From the NCBI GenBank assembly GCA_036925085.1, contig JAUPFP010000003.1, positions 682,001-746,000 on the forward strand: a DNA stretch of 64,000 nt, written 5' to 3'. This DNA is from Brachycybe producta. Taxonomy: Eukaryota > Arthropoda > Diplopoda > Playtdesmida > Andrognathidae. The position numbers and the translations under genes were made by a program. The notes below the pieces were generated by a model. That model ran no database searches and had not been told where the DNA came from. It worked only from the letters and a program-made list of their open reading frames with translations. The stretch's first letter is position 1; each line of letters starts with the position of its first letter. This document shows positions 46,451 through 56,434 of this stretch, in pieces.

Positions 46451-47058
46451 CCATTGAAATCAAGATTATTTCAATTTCAGCAATGCATTTTTTTTCGAAA
46501 CTTCTTGGATTCCGTACAATTTTTACTATTGTCAATAAAGAAACTTTTTGATATTATCTCAAATTCTGATGATGACACACAATTAAAAGATTAAAAACAC
46601 CGATATAAAATTTAAAAAAAAAGTTCCAAGGGGCCCTAATAGCCCCCTCCCCTTACATTTAAAGCATTCCATCACGGATCCAACAAAAAACGATAATAAA
46701 GCAATAAAAATTATTATTATCTCATTTCTGTGAAGAGAGGAGACAAAAATATGAGAAATTATTTTATCACAAGTATATATATACAATAAGGAGAAGAGAT
46801 TATTAATAAAAATTAAATTATCAAAAACTTTTAAATAAACAAAACAAACAAAAAAACAACAGTAGAAAAATAGATTAAAACATAAAATAAAAACAACCTC
46901 ACTCACTTTAAATCATAAAAAAAGATAACTTTTTAACTTCAGTGGAGATAATTGTTTTGAGGGTGTGTCTCTTTTTTTCTAAAGAAAAAAGTAACTGTAA
47001 CTGCTAAACAAAATTCCTATTACTTTGTTAATAAATGAAATAATAAATTTCTTATTAC
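46450..47058. other. AT-rich non-coding stretch
   Basis: No repeat family or exon recognised. A 107-codon minus-strand ORF (46583-46906) is hydrophobic low complexity from T-rich DNA and has no recognisable domain. Confidence 0.5.
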
Positions 47059-47098
47059 CTGGACATTGGTTATATTGACCCTCTTGACTTGTCACCAT
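47059..47098 (-). CDS. Candidate 40-bp exon, unknown gene (weak)
   Basis: Preceded by TTTTTTTAATAG and followed by CCAG|GTAATAAG. Open in one frame only, starting with ATG: MVTSQEGQYNQCP plus one base. It lies about 700 bp from the PSMA1 start on the opposite strand, so it could belong to a divergent transcript. No family recognised and no partner exon found. Confidence 0.22.
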
Positions 47099-47492
47099 CT
47101 ATTAAAAAAATTAGAATTATTTTCTATTTTAAGAACGAAAATTTAAATAATTTATTAAATTAAAATTAGTTTTTTTTAATTAAAAACATATTAAAAGTTT
47201 AATTCTATTTCTTTAGTTGGCGCTATAAACGTTTCTTGTTAGTTCTACAAACGATTGGCAGGAGGCAGCACATACACTAATAAGCTTAAAATAAAACAAA
47301 TTTTGGAACAAAAATTGGAAAAAATGAAGCCTGCTTAAGTGACACCTTGATGGCTAAAATACCGTAGAAAATTAATCAAAAAATAAATCAATATGGCGTC
47401 TATCACCCAATTATCCTATGAAAGAAACGTTACCCTTGACTGGCATCAATAAAACAACGTAATGTCACACACTTATTCACTTACTGTCAAAC

Positions 47493-47517
47493 AGCCGCCG
47501 ATTGTTTATCGGCGGCT
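47493..47517. other. GC-rich hairpin upstream of PSMA1
   Basis: AGCCGCCGAT, loop TGTTT, ATCGGCGGCT: a 10-bp perfect stem in AT-rich sequence. Possible cruciform or paired factor sites. Confidence 0.6.
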
Positions 47518-47675
47518 TTACAATAAAATCGAGTTAAAAGGTCTTTTTAGAAAGTTTTCATTTTTTATATTTTATGAAACCCTAAAAAGTAACTCAAAAT
47601 ATGTAAAATAGCAAATATTAAAAAAAAACTACTTTACTTTCACAAAAAAATAAAAATCTACGAGGACAAACAACT

Positions 47676-47712
47676 GCAGCCGCCGTTAAAACTAGAACGT
47701 AACGGCGGCAGC
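47676..47712. other. Second GC-rich hairpin, near PSMA1 transcription start
   Basis: GCAGCCGCCGTTA and TAACGGCGGCAGC pair over 13 positions with one mismatch around AAACTAGAACG. It shares GCCGCCG with the hairpin at 47493. Likely within the PSMA1 promoter, 83 bp before the ATG. Confidence 0.6.
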
Positions 47713-47794
47713 TAATTAAAACCGTCCGTGTTGCCAGATTCCAAGTCACATTTCCCCCTAACAAACAAAGTTACAAAGAAATTGATTGTCAACC

Positions 47795-47797
47795 ATG
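47795..47797 (+). CDS. PSMA1: PSMA1 exon 1 (start codon only)
   Basis: ATG followed directly by the donor GTGAGT. Joining to exon 2 gives MFRNQYDN, the exact family N-terminus, which fixes the start despite the one-codon coding part. Confidence 0.93.
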
Positions 47798-49775
47798 GTG
47801 AGTATGCAATTTTCTTTTACTTCTCCCGTCTCTAAAACAATTTCAGACCCAAATAATAGCTTCTACCGTTATATGAAATAATAAATATATTAAGTAACTT
47901 ATAAAAAACTTCAAAATCGATTTGAATATGATCTAAAAAGCCGATTTTTATGCCAGAAATCGTTTTAGCGGTTTCGAAGTAAAACTAATGTGGCACTTTT
48001 TCTCCATAGACTTTAATGGTTAAGAGTTTTCGCGAGTTTTGAGATATGGTGGCCACGTGCTCTGTATTTACCGATATTATTCTAATGTTCTCGTTATGTT
48101 CGTTTAGTTTCGCAACCAATACGATAACGAAGTGACCGTGTGGAGTCCTCAGGGACGTCTCCATCAAGTGGAATATGCAATGGAAGCGGTCAAGCAAGGG
48201 TCAGCAACGGTTGGTCTTAAGAACAACACTCATGCCATTCTGGTGGCTCTTAAGGTCAGAGGTCAATTGAAGAGCGCGGTCAAGAGGTGTCTCGAGAAAA
48301 TTACTAACAATGTTTTTTGTTTTTTTCTCGTTTCGATGAAGAGAGCTTCGTCCGAACTGTCGGCCCATCAGAAGAAGATCATTCCGATCGATGACCACAT
48401 CGGAATGAGCATCGCGGGACTCACGGCAGACGCGCACGTGCTCAGCCGCTTCATGCGTGCAGAGTGTCTCAGTAATAGGTTCTCGAGCGATGCGCCGCTC
48501 AAGACGAGCCGTTTAGCGAAACTACTCGGAAACAGTATCCTTTTTATTTGTTCTTCTATTAAATTTTACATTTAATTCGCTCTTATTTCAGATTAGAAAC
48601 TAGAATAGTAAATGACTTGAGCAGAAATTTATGTTTTAATTATGATATTTTTCAAAATGAGCTTTTTTAAGGATTTGTTCGAAGATATCGAAATCTTCGA
48701 ACTGCTTAAAAAGTAACGTAAAATATTTTTAGAAAATTCGTATAACCATTCTAGTTTCTAAGACACTTTTTATTTTCTTGTTAAAAATTGCTGCCTTTTT
48801 TATCTTTCAAAATAATGCTTTTATTAGAATGGGTTAGAACAGATAGAAAAAGTAACTGAGGTTCAACTTTTTAAAAAAATAACTGTAACTGATGAAAAGT
48901 AACTGTAAATTATGGGAAAAGTAATGGTAACTGATGGAAAAAAGTAACTGAAGTTGGAAGCTTGAAAAAAGTAATTAAAACAACATTTTTAGTAACTGTT
49001 ACATCATGAAAAGTAACTGTAACTTTGCAGTTACTTTTCAATGAGTAACTTTTTATTTTCTTTGACCGAAAAACCTTTTAAAGAAATGCAAGTTTGTACT
49101 CAGCGTTACGACCGTCGTCCATTTGGCGTCGGCCTCTTGATCGCAGGATACGACGTAACCTTCCACTTCTTCGCCTTTACGGCGCCATTTTTGTTTCGTT
49201 AGTCTCCATTTTTTTCTCTTTATAAATAGGATGGCGAACCGCACCTCTATCAGACATGTCCATCGGCAAACTTCTTCGACTGCAAGGCGATGGCTCTTGG
49301 AGCTCGCTCTCAATCGGCAAGAACTTATCTCGAAAAGCATCTAGATGAATTCCGTACTTGCAACCTTCAGGAGCTTATCAAACACGGGCTGAGAGCATTA
49401 AGAGACACTCTTCCAAACGAGGAGGACCTTAATACGAAAAACTGTTCGTTTGCCGTCGTCGGAAAGGACCAGAAGTTCAAAATTTACGACGATGAAGCGG
49501 TTGCGCCATTTGTATCCTTTCAGATTTAAATAATTTTTAGTAAAAGCGAAAGAAACTAGAAAAACTACAGGAATATCCCTTAACCGGTTTAAATAAAGCT
49601 CGCTGGAATAGAAGGCGAGGAACGAAGTCGCCGTCTTCCGCAACCGGATGTACCGATGGAGGAAGACAAAAGAGATGGAGAACCGGCCGCTGCCGATCCT
49701 CCGGCGGTGGCTCCAGATGCGGCGGCCGATCCGCAACCGGATGCAGAGGACGAAGAACGGATGCAACTAGACTAA
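47795..49775 (+). CDS. PSMA1: Proteasome subunit alpha type-1 (alpha6), whole gene
   Basis: Six exons: 47795-47797, 48108-48254, 48342-48534, 49084-49154, 49230-49511 and 49599-49775. They give 290 codons plus stop in consistent phase. The product is one of seven alpha subunits in the outer rings of the 20S proteasome, which gate the proteolytic chamber. The N-terminal alpha signature ([20 protein letters not shown], residues 2-21, then [16 protein letters not shown]) is nearly identical to human PSMA1. Other conserved blocks are [31 protein letters not shown] (about 120-138), [13 protein letters not shown] and [18 protein letters not shown]. The C-terminal tail (233-290) is Pro/Ala/Asp/Glu-rich and longer than the human one; human PSMA1 is 263 residues. 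The start has a strong CAACCATGG context. Like vertebrate PSMA1, only the initiator codon is in exon 1. Apparently complete and functional. Confidence 0.98.
48108..48254 (+). CDS. PSMA1: PSMA1 exon 2
   Basis: Residues 2-50, ending HAILVALK; acceptor CGTTTAG, donor AAG|GTCAGA. Holds the alpha-subunit signature. Confidence 0.97.
48342..48534 (+). CDS. PSMA1: PSMA1 exon 3
   Basis: Residues 51-114 plus one base: [20 protein letters not shown] through SRLAKLLGN. The 87-bp intron before it has acceptor GATGAAG. The donor A|GTATCC is unusual. Confidence 0.96.
48593..48765. mobile_element. Family B foldback element inside PSMA1 intron 3
   Basis: TTAGAAACTAGAATAGTAAA on the left, ACCATTCTAGTTTCTAAGAC on the right; inner arms are decayed. 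It explains why intron 3 (549 bp) is much longer than introns 2, 4 and 5 (75-87 bp). Confidence 0.8.
48850..49050. repeat. AAAAGTAACTGTAACTG repeats in PSMA1 intron 3
   Basis: About eight irregular AAAAGTAACTG / TAACTGTAACT units. The same motif spreads at 49930-50230, 51020-51060 and 51590-52310, on the far side of the gene. Confidence 0.8.
49084..49154 (+). CDS. PSMA1: PSMA1 exon 4
   Basis: 71 bp, residues 115-138: [20 protein letters not shown] then AGYD. Acceptor TTTTAAAG was chosen because it alone restores the phase and the family spacing before TQRY. Donor GAC|GTAACC. Confidence 0.95.
49230..49511 (+). CDS. PSMA1: PSMA1 exon 5
   Basis: 94 codons, residues 139-232: [20 protein letters not shown] through [10 protein letters not shown]. 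Acceptor TATAAATAG; donor TTT|GTATCC, the same unusual hexamer as exon 3. Confidence 0.97.
49599..49775 (+). CDS. PSMA1: PSMA1 exon 6, acidic tail and stop
   Basis: 58 codons and TAA: starts [20 protein letters not shown] and ends EDEERMQLD. Two PQPD motifs and alanine/proline/aspartate-rich sequence suggest short internal duplication. Family tails are variable and acidic. Confidence 0.95.
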   Translation, partial: LAGIEGEERSRRLPQPDVPMEEDKRDGEPAAADPPAVAPDAAADPQPDAEDEERMQLD

Positions 49776-49881
49776 AAGTTTTTTTTGTGCCTAATTTTCA
49801 CCTCAACTTTTAAATTTTTCAATTTTCGTTTGAAAATCTCATCATTTTTTCCTTTTCTTGTTTGTTTCAAAATTTGCAAAA

Positions 49882-49887
49882 AATAAA
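49882..49887 (+). terminator. PSMA1 poly(A) signal
   Basis: AATAAA 107 bp after the stop codon, in a T/A-rich 3' untranslated region. It is the only canonical signal close to the stop. Confidence 0.75.
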
Positions 49888-50264
49888 ATTCAAAACGAAA
49901 TGAAATTTAATCATTGAGTTTGGATTTTCATTTCTAACGGTTAACTAAAGTAACTGTTTGAAAGTTACTTTGAGAATGTAACTGGAATCCAGTTACACCT
50001 TAAAAAAGTACCTAAAATTAGTTGTTTTCAAGATTAACTGAGGCTATTTCTGCGTTCGAGAGTAGCTTTCGAAAGTAACTGCAACTGCTGCTACTTTAAA
50101 GTTTAAAATGTAACTGAGGCTACAATTTTTTTTTCTGGCAAGTAACGTAACTGTAATTACAGTTAAATTTAACTGAGAAACTGCTCTATTATAAAAGTAA
50201 CTGATTCTAGAGAGCAACAAAAGTTATTCCCAATTATTGCTTTTTTTTAATAAAAAAAAAACGC

Positions 50265-50445
50265 TGGTTAGAGGCTAGATGTGTGATTATTATCAGTCGT
50301 CAACTAGAAAGTTCTAGCCTCTAACTAATGTTTTTGATTAAAACCATAATTGTTGGTTGATCTCTAAACAAAGATTGTCATTTCACAATCGGCTCTTGTG
50401 GGCCAAAGATTGAGAATCAGTTGCATAAAAATCCGAGCCCTACTT
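50265..50445. mobile_element. Family L/M element, partial copy
   Basis: Starts with the mini-foldback CTGGTTAGAGGCTAGAT...TCTAGCCTCTAACTAATG. It continues through TTGTTGGTTGATCTCTAAAC and CACAATCGGCTCTTGTGGGC to ATAAAAATCCGAGCCCTA. This is the inverted equivalent of 52765-52975. Confidence 0.75.
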
Positions 50446-50759
50446 ACGACAAAGCAAATCTTAAAACAAAGTAACACTTAAGTTTTTTTTAAAGACTTTG
50501 CTGTACAGAATTTTGCTAAATTCTTGTTTAAGTTTAGCTTTATTTTAGAGGTGGGGGACGAATCCTAAATTTTATCGAATCCGAATCCTTAAAAGGTTCT
50601 CGAATCCTTCAAATATAAGAAAATCCTCTGTTATTCATTAAGAAATATACAAATAAATGAAATAATATTAAATTATTAATAATTAAAAAACAAAAGTGTG
50701 GCTTCACTCAGGGTCGCCACAAGGTGATCCGGATACCAACCGAAATTGCAACAATCGCC

Positions 50760-50771
<12 letters not shown>

Positions 50772-50791
<20 letters not shown>
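50772..50791 (+). repeat. G20 tract
   Basis: T10 followed by G20 on the plus strand. Non-coding, downstream of PSMA1. Confidence 0.93.
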
Positions 50792-50794
<3 letters not shown>

Positions 50795-51989
50795 GTGAAC
50801 GCTTCTATTGGACATCAATGGAGTTAAAACTAATTTTACCAAAGTTTTTAACAGTTTTTTTTTAGGATTAGAATTCGAAAGACGAAAAAAGCGCCGAAGA
50901 TTCGAGTTTTCAAATCTCAAATATTTTTCAAGATTTGCGGGATTCGAGGATTCGAATGGCCCCCATCCCTATTTTATTTTGAGCAATGTTTTTTTTTAGA
51001 ATTATGGAGGTTAGTATTTCTCAGTAAACAGTAACTTAAAAGAGTAACTGCAGTTACTTTAAACGTAGTTAAGGTCGAGAGAGAGAATTACTGTTGGTTG
51101 ATGTTAAGTATATCGAAAGGGGTTTTGTGTGTGTGAGATACGAATGAAGTGAATTACACTCCGAGCACGTCTTTAAACGTGTTACAAATCCAGTTAAGTC
51201 TTGTATTTTTTTCTGTATAGAAGAATAGAAGAATCCCTCATTAGATTCACACACATGCTTCGATGGGGATTCTCCTGTTTTCCCTTATTTAATCCCTAGG
51301 ATTCAAAAAACCAGAGCAACAAATCCCCTAACTCTTATTGTGTCTCTAGCCCTCCTAGTCTCTAAAGGATGTTGAATAAGTTGCCTTTGTTATTATTGTA
51401 GTTTCCACCCAAATATGATTTCTGATGATTGCGTTTTATGTTCGTAATCTTGTCATTATTATCACAAGATTTCTCATCCTCTCTCTCTCTCTCTCTCTCT
51501 CTCTTTTTAATTTAGTCAATTTCTTTATTTTGTTCGATGGGGAGTCCCATCAATCCATCCATCCATCCATCATTGTGGCTGTGTTAAAAAAAAGTAACTG
51601 TAACTGACTGAACGACCTCTTAACTGTTATAACAGTTTACTTCAACTGTGTTGAGATTGAAAAATAGCAAAACACGAAGGTATATTTTACATTTAAAATA
51701 AAGCTAAACAGTTTTAAATTATTTAAAATGATTTAAATTGAAAAATAAACTAGAATCTTCTAGTTTTTTTTTTTAAATAAACGGTAAAGTCTGTTACATT
51801 TAAAAAAAAGTAACCATATTTTGCTTGAAAGGAACTGTAACTTTTTTGAAAAATAACCTTATCTGTTTCAAAGAAACTTTTAACTGTGCAATAAGTAACT
51901 GTAACTGTTAGAAAAAAGTAAATCAAGCAGTTTAAAAAAATAACTAACAATCATCATAAGATTCTTAACTGTTTTAAAAATAGGCCTAA

Positions 51990-52310
51990 TAACTGTTCGA
52001 AAAATTAAAAGTAACTGTTCGAAAAATAAAAGTAACTGTTCGAAAAATAAAAGTAACTGTTTGAAGATTAAAAGTAACTGTTCGAAAAATAAAAGTAACT
52101 GTTCGAAAAATAAAAGTAACTGTTTGAAGATTAAAAGTAAAACTGGTTCGAAAAATAAAAGTAACTGTTTAAAAATTAAAAGTAACTGTTTGGAAAATTA
52201 AAAGTAACTGTTTGAAAAATAAAAGTAACTGTTTGGAAAGTAAAAGTAATTGAAAAATAAAAGCAAAAAGTAACTGTTCGAAAAACAAAAGTAACTATTC
52301 GAAAAGTAAC
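51990..52310. repeat. About 20-bp array AAAAGTAACTGTTCGAAAAA
   Basis: About 15 units with TTCGAAAAAT / TTTGAAGATT / TTTGGAAAAT variants. It is the densest part of the AGTAACTG family found around PSMA1. Confidence 0.9.
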
Positions 52311-52764
52311 TGAATGTCCCCGGCGAACCGTACAATGAAACCGATTAATTGTAAATTTGTGAGATTAAACACCGTTTGAGGGGAGAAATATTGTTGTTTC
52401 TTGAAGTGGATTATCTTTTATTTTTCAAAAGAGAGAGAGAGAGACAGAAAGACTCTCGAGAGTTCGAAATCTCACTCTCTGAATGACTCTCCTCATCCTT
52501 TTTCTATAGAACCCCCTCCTTAGCAATAATAATAATAATAGTAATGGCACTTGAAGGCACACTCAATAATATGGGGGAAAAAAACCCAAATTACAAACAG
52601 AGAAAAACCGGAAGTGAATTATTTAAACCCAATTGTGAATAATAAAAAAGCTTATTTTTTAAATCCCATTTTCTATTTATTGAACATCTGGTCTGTGTTT
52701 CAGAAGAACAGAATTAAAAGAGAAACTTGAAAGTGTTTTTAGAAACTAGAAGGGTAACTCAATC

Positions 52765-53100
52765 ACAATTATAAGTAGGGCTCGGATTTTTATGCAAATT
52801 ACAAAGCAAATGTTTCTTAATCTGTGGCCCTCAAGAGCCCAATAATTGTGAATTGTGAACAATCCCACAGATTTATAGTTCAACCAACAATAAGATTTTT
52901 TTTTCAATCAAAAACACTGGTTAGAGGCTAGAACTTTCTAGTTGACAACCAGACATCTAGCCTCTAATCAGTTTTTATGATTAGAAAATGCGTAATTGTA
53001 GTTGTAACTTGTAATCTAATAATGATTTTTACTTCACAATTGGCACTTTGGGGCCACAAATTGAGAAACATTTTTAAGATTTTCTGATTTCCACAATCCA
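52765..53100. mobile_element. Family M foldback element with L core
   Basis: AGGGCTCGGATTTTTATGCA, TGGCCCTCAAGAGCC and CAACCAACAATAAG lead into the L core (ACTGGTTAGAGGCTAGAAC...CTAGCCTCTAATCAGT). They are mirrored on the right by AATTGGCACTTTGGGGCCAC and GAGAAACATTTTT. Family B left arm fragments precede it at 52715-52760. Confidence 0.7.
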
Positions 53101-53374
53101 GGCTTCAGATTTTATTCTGCTTTAGCACTTTTCTTATTTAACCATTGAACACTTTAGCTCTTGTTTTGAAGAAGAAAAAAAAAGCTAAACTTGGACCAGA
53201 TTTATATCATGTTTAGCCTTTATTTATTTTTAGCCCTTTCTATCAGTCCTTTTCATCAATTCCAATAATAAGATGAATGGTTTTTAAGCCAAACACAAAT
53301 TAAGAATGAGGCTGTTGACCCTCTCCCTTACGTGACCACTGACCACTGGTCAGATAAATGAATGTGTTATAAAC

Positions 53375-53580
53375 ACAGGCAGTTAGAAATCGGGAAGAAT
53401 TTCAGTTGGCTCCGCCCTTGTTATGGCAACTGGCAACTTCTAATTGGCTGGTTATGTCGTCTGACGTTGAAAAGGGCGGAGCATGTGACGTCAGACTTCA
53501 TAACCAGCCAATTAGAAGTTGCCGGTCGTCATAACAAGGGCGGAGCCAACTGAAGTTCTGACCGATTTCTAACTGCCTGT
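53375..53580. mobile_element. Family A foldback MITE, copy 17
   Basis: ACAGGCAGTTAGAAATCGGG to CTAACTGCCTGT, with GTGTTATAAAC (11 bp) on both sides. CRE and GC boxes intact. The next family A-type element starts 11 bp after its end. Confidence 0.93.
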
Positions 53581-53591
53581 GTGTTATAAAC

Positions 53592-54005
53592 ACAGGCATC
53601 TGTAGACAGCTTGAGAATTTCTATGGCTCCGCCCTTTTATGAGCGTCAGACCAATTATCAACCAATTAGAAATAAAAAAGGCGGAGCATGTGAAATCAGA
53701 CCCAGTAACAAACCAATTAGAAATTCAAGACGCTCATAAAAGGGCGGAGCTAAAGAAATTCTGAAGCTGTCTACAGAACAGGCAATTAGAAATCGGGGCA
53801 TACAGAAGTTGGCTCCGCCCTTTTTATGACGACTGGCAAGTTCTAATTGGTTTGTTATGTGGTTCGACGTTGAAAAGGGCGGAGCATATGTGACGTCAGA
53901 CTACATAACCAACCAATTAGAAGTTGCTGGCCGTTATAATAAAAAGGGGTGGAGCCAACTTCTGTATGTCCCGATTTCTAACTGCCTGTGTTTACAGATG
54001 CCTGT
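53592..54005. mobile_element. Family A variant, copy 18, interrupted by copy 19
   Basis: Outer ends ACAGGCATCTGTA and TACAGATGCCTGT. The inner palindrome has GACAGCTTGAGAATTTCTAT against AAGAAATTCTGAAGCTGTC and CGCTCATAAAAGGGCGGAGC. No CRE octamer in this variant. Copy 19 lies in its right arm. Confidence 0.85.
53778..53989. mobile_element. Family A foldback MITE, copy 19, nested in copy 18
   Basis: ACAGGCAATTAGAAATCGGG to CTAACTGCCTGT, flanked by GTCTACAGA and GTTTACAGA (9 bp, one change). CRE intact. Confidence 0.92.
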
Positions 54006-54187
54006 TTTAAACCCACTGATAAATTGAAAGTGTCCCTAGATGGCGCCACACACAATTGGCTCCAATGAGAAAACACAAAAAAAAATGTTTTCTAAACGCA
54101 CCACCAGGTGTCTCAGTGATTCGTCTCTTTGTATGTAAATTTTATCAAATAAAAAGGAGGACGGACAAAACAGCTCGAAATGAATCA

Positions 54188-54390
54188 CAGTAGAATCTCG
54201 ATTATCCGGTTTAAATGGGGGTGGGGGGAAACCGGGTCCGGATTACCGAAAGTCCGGATAATTCGGAAAATCGCCGGTTTTTATGTTAATTCTTTCCTTC
54301 TCTTTTTAAAAGCTAAACTAAAAACTATAATATGATTTTTAAAAAGTCGGTCCGGTTTACTCGGAAATCCGGATAATCGAAAATCTAATA
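54188..54390. mobile_element. Pogo/Tigger-like MITE, copy 2
   Basis: Starts CAGTAGAATCTCGATTATCC. Interior has GGTCCGGATTACCGAAAGTC and CGGTCCGGTTTACTCGGAAA. The right end is decayed (GGATAATCGAAAATCT). Same family as 9650-9853. Confidence 0.6.
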
Positions 54391-54652
54391 TCAAATTGAT
54401 CCTTGTTCTACAAAAAAAAAAGCAATAAGAAAAGAAGAATCTCTTCTTGAAATTGGATTCTCTTTTTATTTGTTTTATCTATTTATAAAATACGCCACAA
54501 TCGGCGACACAAAACCTGGTTCACAACACCAAAACGATCATCATCATCATCAAAACACATGAGATCATATTAAACCGGAAATGAAAGTCTTTTTTTTCCT
54601 GAGAGGAGCGGGAAAAAAAAATCGCTTACATCTGAAAACTAATTTAGACTAT

Positions 54653-54740
54653 CTGGCAACACTGACATCCTATTATACATTATATAATCACATACACTGT
54701 ATGGCGTATTTAAAAACATAGGAAAGTCCAGTGTTGCCAG
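54653..54740. repeat. 88-bp inverted repeat with CTGGCAACACTG ends
   Basis: CTGGCAACACTG at 54653-54664 is exactly complementary to CAGTGTTGCCAG at 54729-54740. AT-rich centre. Possibly a tiny MITE. Confidence 0.7.
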
Positions 54741-54829
54741 CTACCGTAAATTTGTTATAGTTTTATTTCTCTTATTTTTATGAACAGCTGATTTTCAAAC
54801 TCTTAATTATTCTGTCTTTTAAGAAGAAA

Positions 54830-55445
54830 AGCAAAATTAATCACTTAAAAAGGTATTTTCATGTTGATATTTTTCAAAATAAACTTTTTATAGATCAAAA
54901 AAGTTTATTTTGAAAGATATCAACATGAAAATTGAGCTTACCCTTCTAGTTTCTAAAGCAGTTTCTAGTTTTTTCTTCTTCTTAATTTTAAACCTGACAA
55001 ACAGACAGAAAAATCAGAAAGTTCGAAAATCAGCAGTTCACAAACTTATCTTAAGAATAAATTGAAAGTGTTTTGAAAACTAGAAGAGTACAACTGAAAT
55101 GAAATTTAATGTTTAATATCTTGAAAAATAAACTTTTTCTGAATTTTTTTTTAAAAAAAAGTTTATTTTAAAAATCATAAAAATTAATCATATTATAATT
55201 TATAAACAGCTCATTTTCGAGGAACAAAATGAAGAAAAGACTAGAAGGGTAACACCTCAATCACACTTAAGAAGGTATTTTCAAGTTGATATCTTTCAAA
55301 ATAAACTTTTTATAGACCACAAATTAAAAAAAAAATATCATCTGCTTGAAGTTATTTTTCAAGCTGACATATAAAGTTTATTTTGAAAGATATCAACATG
55401 AAAATATGCCCTTCTACCCTTCTAGTTTCTAAAACAAATTCACGT
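54830..55445. mobile_element. Three family B foldback elements in a row
   Basis: A copy at 54840-54960 without a left outer arm, 55070-55245 (decayed), and 55225-55430 with GACTAGAAGGGTAAC left and TTCTACCCTTCTAGTTTC right. Inner TTTCAAAATAAACTTTTTAT arms pair well in the first and third. Confidence 0.8.
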
Positions 55446-56119
55446 TTCTCTTCATTTTTCACCTGAAAGACAGAATTGGCCCCGTTTACACTTGAAAACA
55501 ACCTTCAATTTTACTTCAGTTTTCTTTTATCCAAACAAAAGCAACAATTGATTGGTTCAATATGTTCTTATGTCTTGAAGGCATTAAATTCCATATATTA
55601 CTATTTTTCTTTTAGAAAGCGCCCTCTATATTCAGTTGACATAAGTCAACCAAAATGGAAAAAATAAGAAATTTTGTGAATTTAATAATTTTACTACCTT
55701 CAGGGTAGAAAATTCATTTTGAAACATCTAAAATCAGATATTATGATGAAATTGTGCATCTTACTGGCGGCCCCTCTTTCACCCCCTCCCCCTTTAAATA
55801 ACATCTCTCCAGTGTGACCCCCTCCCCCCAATTGGACCAAAACTCATATAAGTAAGGACCCTTTTTTCTAATCAAATATATTGAATCTCCTCCACCCTTA
55901 AGCAAAATTTCATCCCTCAAAAGGCTCACAAAAGCTTCTAAAAAAAAGTCTCTTCTAGTTTCTAGGAGATGACCCATCTATAATATATATTAATGAGGTG
56001 GTGGGTGGGTGGCGGCGGTGAAACCACCCATTTCAAAATCACAAAGTCCCAAAAGAAAAAGCTAATTCCATTTTTTTCTTCTGTCGTCTGTTTAATGTTG
56101 GGTGATTTTTACCAAACGG

Positions 56120-56270
56120 ACATAAAAAAAGCTTATTTTGAACGATATTAAACATTATAAATATCGTTAAGTTAGTGAGTTACCCTTCTAGTTTCTAAAA
56201 CACTTTCCAGTTTCTCTACATTTTGGATCTGAAAGGCAGAATAATCAGTTTTAAAGGCGTTAAACACTTT
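56120..56270. mobile_element. Family B right-half fragment
   Basis: AAAAAGCTTATTTTGAACGA, TGAGTTACCCTTCTAGTTTC, then TTTTGGATCTGAAAGGCAGA; no left half. Confidence 0.75.
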
Positions 56271-56434
56271 AAACCCCTCAAACGTCTTATCGAGTTAACC
56301 CTCAAAATTCAGTAAATCGTAAAGAAAACACTCAATACATTGAGGAAAATCTCTCAAAAGCCAATAGAATAAAAACAAACCGCTAGATAAATCGAAAATC
56401 GTCAGAAAATCATCAAATCCTGAAGAGAAAAGTC

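Noticed and set aside
49398-49766. 122-codon minus-strand ORF
   Set aside because: Antisense shadow of PSMA1 exons 5 and 6 and their intron.
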